NCBI GenBank assembly: GCA_041745295.1
Contig: JBGTJE010000028.1
Span: forward strand, 98,601 to 162,600
Source of the DNA: JANMEB01 sp041745295
Lineage (GTDB): Bacteria > Planctomycetota > Planctomycetia > Pirellulales > Pirellulaceae
DNA length: 64,000 nucleotides
Reading direction: 5' to 3'
Shown in pieces: positions 9,610 through 17,256 of the stretch. The stretch's first letter is position 1, and every line of letters starts with the position of its first letter. A program made the position numbers and the translations under genes. The notes beneath the pieces are model-generated. The model was not told the DNA's origin and ran no database searches. It was given only the letters and a program-made list of their open reading frames with translations.

Positions 9610-9966
9610 ATGATCCAACAAGTACATACCGCAGTCCAATCGATCGCCGCGGACGACGTGAGCGTTGGGGATTTCGTCGTCGTGATGAACGTCACGCTAC
9701 AATACCCCAGCTTCTTGTGGTGCCACGAGCCGGTGGCCTTCTCGCGCCCCGAAATGATCCCCTTGAACTGGATGCCAACCGACGGTGGGAAACCGCTGAA
9801 GGTGATCGCTATATGCATTCCATTTCTGCTCGTGAAAAAGGTCGACGGAACGCGGGAGACACTCGACCTGCGCCAATGCCGAATCGCGCGGATCAGCCCG
9901 GAATTCGCTGAGAAAATTCGCAAGGCCCATGCCAAGAATAAGATGCGGCGTCAGCGATGCGTTTGA
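9610..9966 (+). CDS. Small conserved-looking protein of unknown function
   Basis: A 118-residue protein from the ATG at 9610; an in-frame start eight codons earlier is possible. It has a beta-rich middle (VSVGDFVVVMNVT, GGKPLKVIAICIPFLLVKKVDGTRETLDLRQ) and a basic helical tail (FAEKIRKAHAKNKMRRQR). The pattern of mixed hydrophobic and charged residues looks like a real protein, but I recognise no family. It stands alone. The 370 bp before it, back to the ELWxxDGT gene, hold only the two divergent upstream regions. Nothing was recognised in the 480 bp after it. Confidence 0.7.
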   Translation: MIQQVHTAVQSIAADDVSVGDFVVVMNVTLQYPSFLWCHEPVAFSRPEMIPLNWMPTDGGKPLKVIAICIPFLLVKKVDGTRETLDLRQCRIARISPEFAEKIRKAHAKNKMRRQRCV

Positions 9967-10449
9967 TCCATGCTGGCTCTGCCAGCGGGAGTCGAGGATC
10001 TCCCTCGACAGAGGCCGCGCAGTTGTCACTTCCGCAATAAGACGTCATTGCCCTCGACGCGGTCGCGGGTTGCTTCCTGCCGAAACTTGCCGGTGCTATC
10101 GGTAAATACTCGCGATTGCGCCTGCAAGAGAGAACAGATCCCAAACAACTAAATTCCAACAATCGCAATACGCAATGTTGCGCCGACCTCGAATCGCGGG
10201 TGGGACAAACAATTCATCGCTACCAAATCTATTGGCTAATGCCAAGCGACAACTGAATTGCTATTGTACCAATGCTTTATTCGCCTCCATACACGACCGT
10301 CGTACTGAACGCCAAAACATCAGCCGCTGGGCGCTAGCCCCCGGTTTTTACAATAAACAAATTTGCAAATAACCAGACGCTAGCGCGTTGCGGCTGATTC
10401 ATAGAGCTCACGATTTTGGATTTGGGAAATGTTCACGCGGTTCTCACCT

Positions 10450-11205
10450 ATGTCCAATTCCCCCCTCGTATTGGACCGCGAGCACTCGCGGATGGTGGAT
10501 CAAATTGCCGTTGGCGAATTCGGCATGAGTGGCTTGGTGCTGATGGAGAACGCGGGCCGCGGATGCGCCGAGCAACTCTTGCAAATGGGAATCGACGGTG
10601 AAGTCGTCATTTGTTGCGGAGCGGGCAACAACGGCGGCGACGGCTTGGTCATCGCCCGACACCTGAGAAATGCAGGAGTTTGTGTTCGCGTGTTGCTAAG
10701 CGCACGACCCGATTCGATGTCGGAGGATGCACGCCGGAACTGCGAAATCTTGACGAAAACGAAGTTGTCACTGACGTGTTTGGCCGGCGTTAACTCTGAC
10801 GAAATAGCCCGGCATCTCTTGGATGGCGTAGGCCAGAGTCCCGCTTGGATTGTCGATGCACTCCTGGGGACGGGGGTAGCCGGCCCCGTTCGGGCACCGT
10901 TGGTAGCATGGATTCGTCTGATCAATGCATCCAACGCCAAACGACTGGCGGTGGATATTCCAAGCGGCTTGGATTGCGACGCGGGAACGCCCAACAGCGA
11001 GTGCATCCAGGCCGATGCTACTTGTACCTTCGTTTCGTTCAAACCGTGTTTTCTGCGCGAGCCGGGTCGAAGTCTGGCTGGAAAAGTCAGCGTAATTGAC
11101 ATTGGAGTTCCGCAAGAAGTCTTGGAAGCAGTCAAAATACGTCAAAGCGAATTCCAAGCAATTGATTTTGCCGACGAACAACGCGAAAATGGCACCAACT
11201 GTTGA
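10450..11205 (+). CDS. nnrE: NAD(P)H-hydrate epimerase
   Basis: Repairs damaged nicotinamide cofactors by epimerising S- and R-NAD(P)HX. This is the single-domain YjeF_N form; the ADP/ATP-dependent dehydratase domain is absent. Motifs seen: MENAGRG near the N-terminus, the glycine-rich loop GAGNNGGDGLVIARHL, DALLGTGV, and the catalytic segment VDIPSGLDCDAGTP. The ATG at 10450 was preferred over one seven codons upstream, though neither has a strong ribosome site. The region 9967-10449 before it shows no convincing gene. Confidence 0.93.
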   Translation: MSNSPLVLDREHSRMVDQIAVGEFGMSGLVLMENAGRGCAEQLLQMGIDGEVVICCGAGNNGGDGLVIARHLRNAGVCVRVLLSARPDSMSEDARRNCEILTKTKLSLTCLAGVNSDEIARHLLDGVGQSPAWIVDALLGTGVAGPVRAPLVAWIRLINASNAKRLAVDIPSGLDCDAGTPNSECIQADATCTFVSFKPCFLREPGRSLAGKVSVIDIGVPQEVLEAVKIRQSEFQAIDFADEQRENGTNC

Positions 11206-11305
11206 GCGCCGCGACGGCGCAATCGTGCCGAGTTGAGTCGATAGTCGTTTCCATTTCGTTTTTGGTTGAACTGCAAGTACTTTCAACCAAGTTGAAGATA
11301 CAAAC

Positions 11306-11348
11306 GCCCCCTCACCTACCCTCTACCCCGAAGCGGGGGCGAGGGAAC
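11306..11348. repeat. Palindromic repeat CCCTCACC...GGGGGCGAGGGA (copy 1)
   Basis: CCCCCTCACCTACCCTCTAC followed by CCCGAAGCGGGGGCGAGGGAA forms an imperfect inverted repeat. Related elements lie at 54159 and 57558, and a degenerate half lies near 1298-1320. It sits between nnrE and the hydroxylase-type gene. Confidence 0.6.
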
Positions 11349-11396
11349 GATTTTTGTTTTTGCCTCGGCACTTATTTCAATCTTTGGCCGTGACTG

Positions 11397-11894
11397 ATGG
11401 TTTTCTGGATACACATCTTTGTTGCCTTCGCACTCGCCCTCGTCGTGGGGACTTTGGTGGAGTATGTCGTCCATCGACTGATGCATGCCGGCAAATTGTT
11501 TCACAAGATCCATGCCCAGCACCATCAGCTTGGTCAGGGACAAGGTTGGCTGCTGGAATTCAAAGACTACATCTTGCCGGGATTGGCAATTCTTTGGTTG
11601 GGATTTCTGGTATCGGTTGCCGCGGGGATCGGCTTTGCGGTGGGTTGCACGGTGTACGCTGCTCTGGCCGCGTATGCGCACCAAGTACAACATGAAAAAC
11701 CGGAATTGGTTTTTTGGTTGCCACAACCTGTGCATCATCTGCACCACTCGAGAAGAATGTGGCACCACAATTTTGGGATCTTGGTGGATTTTTGGGATCG
11801 CGTATTTGGGACCTACAAAAAAGTCGACATTGAACTGGGGCAAGACCGTCCCAAGCTTACGTTCGTCAGCTATTTCAAGATCCGGTGGTTCTAG
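11397..11894 (+). CDS. Fatty acid hydroxylase / sterol desaturase superfamily membrane protein
   Basis: A 165-residue integral membrane protein with the three His clusters of the di-iron hydroxylase superfamily. These are HRLMH at about residues 26-30, HKIHAQHH at about 36-43, and HHLHHSRRMWHHN at about 111-123. Hydrophobic segments lie at about residues 2-22, 54-72 and 78-92. The short length is closer to carotenoid hydroxylase (CrtZ-like) members than to sterol desaturases. Oxygenation of a lipid or carotenoid is likely; the substrate is unknown. It converges with the DisA-type gene, whose stop is 8 bp away. Confidence 0.82.
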   Translation: MVFWIHIFVAFALALVVGTLVEYVVHRLMHAGKLFHKIHAQHHQLGQGQGWLLEFKDYILPGLAILWLGFLVSVAAGIGFAVGCTVYAALAAYAHQVQHEKPELVFWLPQPVHHLHHSRRMWHHNFGILVDFWDRVFGTYKKVDIELGQDRPKLTFVSYFKIRWF

Positions 11895-11902
11895 TGCGCG
11901 TT

Positions 11903-12856
11903 CTAGCGGGTCGAACGGCGGCGGGGAGTGTCATTCCATTTCATCGCACGGCGCATCGGCTCAATCCGCAGCACGACTTCGCCGTTTTGGAAGATCCGCA
12001 CGGTGCCGCTTGATTCGCTGACGATGACGGCGATCGCTTCGGTGTTTTTGCTGATCGCGGCCCCAGCATAGTGTCGCGACCCGAGCCCCGTGGTCATCGT
12101 GAGTTCGACGGGTGCCGTGTCAATAATGCGACAGCACGACTCCACGGTCCCATCGGCTGCAATGACAAAGGCGCCGTCGAGTTGCGCGATTTCCTTGATG
12201 CCTTCCACCACACGTGAATCTTTCAGGTTGCGTTCGCGACGCGGGTAACCTTTCATCGGATCGAAACCAACGGGTTGGCTTTGTTCGAGCACGCGGCGGT
12301 GGTCTCCCACGATGATCATCGTTCCCACGGGCTTGCCCTCGCGGCCTTCGCGACCGATTTCGACGGCCACTTCGACGACGCGCTTCAGCGTATCGAGCGG
12401 GACTTTGGTCTCCAGCTTTTGAAGATCGCGGGCCGTCAGCCGGCCCAAGTGCTTGGTCAACTGGACCACACTGATCGAGTCGAATTGATCGACGCTAAAG
12501 CCGCTGTAAACCGCGACGACGTTGGCACCCGGTCGCAGATACTCGGCGGCCACCCCGTCCAAAATCGCTTGGGTCAGCCGATCATGGATAATCGCTTCGG
12601 GATTTTCCAGTTTGATTCGCGGAATATCGTGCTCGGTTGCCCATTGCAGCATCTCGGTGGAATGGCCGACCACGACGATCATTACCTGGTTGAGCTTCGA
12701 TTTGAGCCATTGAAAGCGTTGGCCGTCCGCGAAACCGGCGCGGTGGGCGCCGTCATCCAGCAAGAGGAATACAGCATCCGCCGCGGAGGACTGCGCGAGC
12801 TGAATGGCGGTCTCTACCATCGGGACGAAAACGTCGTTGTTGGACGAGTCTGTCAT
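11903..12856 (-). CDS. DisA_N-type (diadenylate cyclase-like) protein
   Basis: The C-terminal half (about residues 150-300) resembles the diadenylate cyclase domain that makes c-di-AMP. It shows GTMIIVGDHRRVL, the DGA motif in LDGAFVIAADG, and MTTGLGSRHYAGAAISK at the site of the RHR motif. The second Arg of RHR is replaced by Tyr, so activity is uncertain. The N-terminal half (VETAIQLAQSSAADAVFLLLDD...) looks like a Rossmann-type domain of unknown role. The ATG at 12856 was chosen; an in-frame TTG at 12913 is possible. No transmembrane segment is seen, unlike CdaA. Confidence 0.8.
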   Translation of the reverse strand: MTDSSNNDVFVPMVETAIQLAQSSAADAVFLLLDDGAHRAGFADGQRFQWLKSKLNQVMIVVVGHSTEMLQWATEHDIPRIKLENPEAIIHDRLTQAILDGVAAEYLRPGANVVAVYSGFSVDQFDSISVVQLTKHLGRLTARDLQKLETKVPLDTLKRVVEVAVEIGREGREGKPVGTMIIVGDHRRVLEQSQPVGFDPMKGYPRRERNLKDSRVVEGIKEIAQLDGAFVIAADGTVESCCRIIDTAPVELTMTTGLGSRHYAGAAISKNTEAIAVIVSESSGTVRIFQNGEVVLRIEPMRRAMKWNDTPRRRSTR

Positions 12857-12977
12857 CGACAAGGAATTCCCGCAGAGATCGAATTTCGGAGCGACTGCAT
12901 TGAATTTAGACAATTTATGAGATGCGACAAGGGATTCGGCTGGGAGTGATCGTCCCGAATTCGCGAATCAGATTGGG

Positions 12978-13697
12978 TCAGCGAGTAATCGCGTCCAAGT
13001 TCTTCGAATCTTCCGCGACTCGCAGCGTGTCGGCAGAATTGTCGATGGGTGGGCTTTGTCGCACATACTCCTGCCAAGCCCGAACGTCGTGCCCGAGGTT
13101 CTTACCGGTTACCACTTGCAGCGAATCGGCGCCACGCAACTGCAAGGCCGGGTCAGGGTCATCGAGGGCCAAGGCCAGAGCTCGAACGGCTTCGGGACCT
13201 CGATAACCTTCGAGAGTTCGCGTGGCCGCGAGTCGAATGTCCACATCGGAATCGCCGCCGATGATGTCTTGCAAAATTGGGACCGATTCCGGATTGCTGC
13301 CTTTCGAGCAGGCGTAGACCGCAGCCATCCGGACATCGGATTGTGGATCCTTGGCCGCGACCATAAGCGCATCTCGCGCGGCGGTCGTATCGAGATCTCC
13401 CAGAAGTTTTACCGCTTCCAGTCGAAGCAAAAGTATGGGGTCGTTTTGTGCGATCTGAGCCAATTGCGCTGCGGTCCGCTCGCGATCCGTCGGGCTTCCC
13501 TTGTTGGCCGAGCGAACCATCGCGGCAAGTTCGTCGCGTTTGGCGAATAACGTTGGCGCGATCTGTTCCTCTTCGGCCCAGCGTTGCTGCGCCCAAGGCG
13601 AAATGTAACCGGTACGCCAGAGCGGCCCTTTGATGCAGCCGGACGACATGAGGCAGACCGAGCAAATAAGAACCAATATGGACAAGGCGATTTTCAT
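12978..13697 (-). CDS. HEAT-repeat lipoprotein
   Basis: A 239-residue protein with a lipoprotein signal: MKIALSILVL core, lipobox SSGC with Cys21. From about residue 65 it has HEAT/PBS-lyase-type helical repeats (LLLRLEAVKLLGDLDTTAA, DVRMAAVYACSKG, DIRLAATRTLEGY, ALQLRGADSLQVVTG). Such repeats usually make a protein-binding scaffold; the partner is unknown. It lies downstream of the tyrosine autokinase on the same strand, but a terminator at 13787 separates them, so it likely has its own promoter. Confidence 0.82.
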   Translation of the reverse strand: MKIALSILVLICSVCLMSSGCIKGPLWRTGYISPWAQQRWAEEEQIAPTLFAKRDELAAMVRSANKGSPTDRERTAAQLAQIAQNDPILLLRLEAVKLLGDLDTTAARDALMVAAKDPQSDVRMAAVYACSKGSNPESVPILQDIIGGDSDVDIRLAATRTLEGYRGPEAVRALALALDDPDPALQLRGADSLQVVTGKNLGHDVRAWQEYVRQSPPIDNSADTLRVAEDSKNLDAITR

Positions 13698-13786
13698 GGC
13701 GAAACCCATGTTCCAGCGAGTGAATCAGGGGCCGGAGATTAGCAAGATTCAACCGGACTGAAAATGTCGGTTTCGGCCTGAAAATG

Positions 13787-13818
13787 GAAAAAGCCACGCG
13801 GGAACACGTGGCTTTTTC
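13787..13818 (-). terminator. Rho-independent terminator of the tyrosine autokinase gene
   Basis: A perfect 12-bp stem GAAAAAGCCACG / CGTGGCTTTTTC with an 8-nt loop lies just after the stop of the autokinase. A runs on the left and T runs on the right make it usable in both directions, but only the minus-strand gene ends here. Confidence 0.85.
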
Positions 13819-13845
13819 GCAATGACCATCGAGCGGTCAAATGAA

Positions 13846-16734
13846 CTAAGTGGGAATCCCAGCATCGCTAGACGCGGGGGCTTGCAGGTTGCGCAGCGGC
13901 GTCGGTCGCGACGGTTTTTCATCGTCGCCGCGTTTTCCACCGTAGCCGTAGCTGTAACCATAGCCATATCCGTACCCGTTGTACTGGTAGCCGGCGCGGT
14001 ACGCTCCGTAGCTGTATTGGCTGCCGTAACCGGATTGGTTGCCCACGCCATTGACGACCACGCCGATCAAGTTGGCGCCAACTGAATGCAGGACTTCCGT
14101 TGCGCGATCCGAACTGATCTTCACGTTCTTCTTGATGCGAATCGTGAGAATCACACCGTCAACGCGGGCCGCAACTGGGCAGGGATCGGTAACCGCCAAC
14201 ACGGGCGGCGTGTCCATGATGATGAAGTCAAAATGATGTCGCATTTCCTCGATCAATTCCCCAACCCGCGGCGTCGAGATCAGTTCAGCGGGATTCGTCG
14301 GCTTGGCGCCGCAGGGAAGAATTGAAAGACCTGGAATCTCTTCGCATTCGTAAACTGCGCTTCGCCACGACTTCTCGCCCAGCAGGACTTGTGGGAATCC
14401 CTCCTGGGTCTTGATCCCGAAGGAATGGTGGATGGAAGGACGGCGCATATCGGCATCGAGCAGCAGGACGCGTTTGCCGGATTGGGCGATCGACACGGCC
14501 AAGTTCGCCGCGATCGTTGACTTGCCATCGCCGGGCGTCGGACTCGTCACTTGGATGACCGAATTTGTCTTGCCTTTCGTGCTAAAAAACAACGCGGTGC
14601 GAATCGCGCGAAATGCTTCGGAGGCCTGTGCTTTAGGTCGGTGGTAGACGCAAATCGACGGATCGATGTACGAATTCTCGATTACGTGGCGCTTCGACTG
14701 TTGAATCACCGGAATATGCCCAATCAACGGCATGCTCAACTGTTTCATAATCTCATCCGGGTTATGGAAGGTCTTGTCGGACAGTTCGACTAGGTATCCC
14801 AACCCGAATCCGACCATCGAACCGAGAAAGGCACCCAGCGCCATGAGGATGAGTAGATCGGGCCAAACTCGTTCGCCAAGGGAGGGTTCGTCCAAGCGAA
14901 CGAACACGAAGCCCTCTTTGTCCGAGTCAACGTATCCTTGTTCGATATAACGCGGATTGATTTGCGCGAGGGTCGCCAACGTTTGTTGTAAAAACTCGCG
15001 GAACATTCGGACTTCATCGTCGGCGTCTTTAAGTTGCCGCGAGATTTCAGACTGCTTTACCGCCTTGCCATAGTGAACGTTGAAGTCTTGAATCAACCCG
15101 GGAAGTTGCGAGACGACTTCGTTGTATTTCAGCCCGAGCTCGTTGACGTATGCGCCCAGGAATTGCTCATCCGAAAAGGGCTTGGGCAATTCCTCGGGGG
15201 TTTGCCCGCTGTTCAATTCATCCAAGCGGGCCATGGATTGTCGATAATGCTCGATGGTCGCGTCGAGAACTTTGATGTCCGGGTGTTTTGTGCCAAGGTC
15301 CAGGATTTTGAATTCTCGATCGATCAACAGTTGATCGATTTTTTGTTGATATTCCATTTCCTCGCGAGCCTTTTCCGTGGCGGAACGCGAGTTGGGATCA
15401 AAACGGGCATTATAATCCGTGGTCCGGTCGATCTTTCGATTTATCGCGAGCGTCAGCACCAAGCCGCTCGCTGCAGGATTGGGCTTCCGGAGTTCCTCGA
15501 AGATCTCCGTTAGCCATTCCGGGACTGGATCTTTTTCGTCGAGTTCTTGTTTAGCGAATTGGGCAACAATCTTCAATTGCTCGTTAAGTGCAGCGGGTAC
15601 ACTACTGGGCGGTATGGCTGGATCGTCGGACGAAGGGGCCGGATCTTGGGTGACAACGGCTGTCGAGGATTCGTCGCCCGAGTTCACTGCGGGCGCTGGA
15701 ACTTCAATCGCTGGTTGGTCGCCTGCGGTCTCCTGAGGGATGCCGCTTGCAACGGCCGTATCATCAGGTGTGATTGGTGTCGTCGCTTCGCCAGAGCCCA
15801 AACTCGATTCACTTGGATTCAGTGGGGTCTGATCGGCGGCAAACTCCTGGATTGCGGCATCCGAAATGACTGCGGCACCCTCGGCGGCTTGATCGCCATC
15901 GCCGCCCACCTGACTCGTCAGCATGTCGTGAATCCATTGGATTTCCGCTCGAAGTTGAGCGCGAATTCTCTGCAAGTTTTCAACCTTGGACCGAACTTCG
16001 CCGACGATGGCGTTGTGGATGGTCATGTTGCCGGAATCGATCACGATGTCGGAGATTTCGTTCGCTTTAGCGTATTCATAGATTTCGTCGCGCTTCTTTT
16101 GGCGCATATCGATATATTCTTGGAGGTAGGCTTTAACACCCTTAAACGTCGTGACGACGCGATCCGATTCCGACGAGAATTGGAGCTCTAATTCCTTTTC
16201 GTAAGTGGACAAAATGCTATTGAGCATCGTCTTGGCATCCATCGCGTTGGTCGCCGTGAAAGCCAACTCGAAGACTTCGCCGTCCTCCTTGTCTCGATCA
16301 ACTTCAAGATCTTTCAAAACTTGTCGCAATCTCTCGTCATCGGAGAGTCCGTCAAAAATGCTCATCCGCTTGATTTCGGCCGATTGTTCAAAGCATCGGG
16401 CGACGGTTCGTTCGCTTAAAATATCCTTGTCGTGCCGCTTCAGAAGCGATTCTTGCCCCGGCAGAATTTGGTCGTTTTGGACCAGGGTCACTTGGGCTTG
16501 ATTGCGCGGCCGGATACGAACTTTGGCGGTCGACTGAAACCGCTCTTGGGCCTGGGTGAAATAGAGGTACGCAAGCCCTAGGCTGATGACCACGCAGAGC
16601 AAGATCAACCATTTCCTGCGGGCGAGCAGACCCCAGAAGCTGAATTTGGCCTGCTCAGGCTCAAACATATTTGCCCACGGATTAGGCTGTCCCTGAATAT
16701 CCGTAGATGGGAGCGTATCCACAATTGCCTCCAA
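13846..16734 (-). CDS. Polysaccharide biosynthesis tyrosine autokinase (Wzz + BY-kinase fusion)
   Basis: A 962-residue inner-membrane protein combining a Wzz-type chain-length domain with a bacterial tyrosine kinase, as in Wzc/ExoP. The first membrane segment is at about residues 40-58 (KWLILLCVVISLGLAYLYF). A long periplasmic coiled-coil region follows, interrupted by an acidic, Ser/Pro/Thr-rich insert at about 290-385. The second membrane segment is near 640 (LILMALGAFLGSMVGFGLGY). The kinase has Walker A SPTPGDGKST (about 730), Walker A' VLLLDADMRRP and Walker B FIIMDTPP. The tail is a Tyr/Gly run (YQYNGYGYGYGYSYGYGG), the expected autophosphorylation cluster. It probably controls export of a capsular or exopolysaccharide. 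Confidence 0.94.
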   Translation of the reverse strand: MEAIVDTLPSTDIQGQPNPWANMFEPEQAKFSFWGLLARRKWLILLCVVISLGLAYLYFTQAQERFQSTAKVRIRPRNQAQVTLVQNDQILPGQESLLKRHDKDILSERTVARCFEQSAEIKRMSIFDGLSDDERLRQVLKDLEVDRDKEDGEVFELAFTATNAMDAKTMLNSILSTYEKELELQFSSESDRVVTTFKGVKAYLQEYIDMRQKKRDEIYEYAKANEISDIVIDSGNMTIHNAIVGEVRSKVENLQRIRAQLRAEIQWIHDMLTSQVGGDGDQAAEGAAVISDAAIQEFAADQTPLNPSESSLGSGEATTPITPDDTAVASGIPQETAGDQPAIEVPAPAVNSGDESSTAVVTQDPAPSSDDPAIPPSSVPAALNEQLKIVAQFAKQELDEKDPVPEWLTEIFEELRKPNPAASGLVLTLAINRKIDRTTDYNARFDPNSRSATEKAREEMEYQQKIDQLLIDREFKILDLGTKHPDIKVLDATIEHYRQSMARLDELNSGQTPEELPKPFSDEQFLGAYVNELGLKYNEVVSQLPGLIQDFNVHYGKAVKQSEISRQLKDADDEVRMFREFLQQTLATLAQINPRYIEQGYVDSDKEGFVFVRLDEPSLGERVWPDLLILMALGAFLGSMVGFGLGYLVELSDKTFHNPDEIMKQLSMPLIGHIPVIQQSKRHVIENSYIDPSICVYHRPKAQASEAFRAIRTALFFSTKGKTNSVIQVTSPTPGDGKSTIAANLAVSIAQSGKRVLLLDADMRRPSIHHSFGIKTQEGFPQVLLGEKSWRSAVYECEEIPGLSILPCGAKPTNPAELISTPRVGELIEEMRHHFDFIIMDTPPVLAVTDPCPVAARVDGVILTIRIKKNVKISSDRATEVLHSVGANLIGVVVNGVGNQSGYGSQYSYGAYRAGYQYNGYGYGYGYSYGYGGKRGDDEKPSRPTPLRNLQAPASSDAGIPT

Positions 16735-17256
16735 ACGAAGAGCACTTCTAAAAAGTCAGAGCTGCGAAGCCGTCAGCAGACTGCCACAGAAACTGAAAGT
16801 CGAACTCGTTCCGTTGTTTAATTCCACTCAATATACGCAATCCAACCCGATTCTCAACCGGATCGCAAAATTTCAGGCGTTTTTAACCAATTCCCGTCGC
16901 AAATAGTCCGGTCAGCTGGGAAATGAGAAATCGTTAGTTCCAACCCGGCGATTTTTTTGTCGACTTGGCCTCGAAGGCCATGGGCCGGCGAGACTTGTCC
17001 GATTCGCGATGTCTTGTCAACGAACGGCTTTGGCAAACTCGACACCGTCAACGCCAGAGCGGTTCTTGTGTGGATTCGACCAATTTGCGGGCCACGATCC
17101 TCAAAATCTATCTACGTCGACACGATGCGAAAAGTTTGCGCAGGGCGAATTCCGCATGCATGTCAAGATTTTACGATTGAAGTGGCGTTTCCTTGGCCGA
17201 ATTGTCCTCACAACCTCCGTCTCGAATTGGGCAAATTCTATTGCTACGATGTCGGA
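16735..17256. other. Intergenic region between the divergent autokinase and mutS genes
   Basis: About 520 bp with no gene I can support. An open frame runs into mutS from 16957, but its first 100 codons do not resemble MutS. No repeat, RNA or clear promoter was recognised. It should hold the divergent promoters of the two flanking genes. Confidence 0.5.

Noticed and set aside
15547..16191. 214-codon plus-strand frame opposite the tyrosine autokinase
   Set aside because: Antisense shadow of a gene with clear Wzz and kinase motifs.
16957..17256. N-terminal 100-codon extension of MutS
   Set aside because: No similarity to MutS, and the mismatch-reading domain starts normally at 17257.
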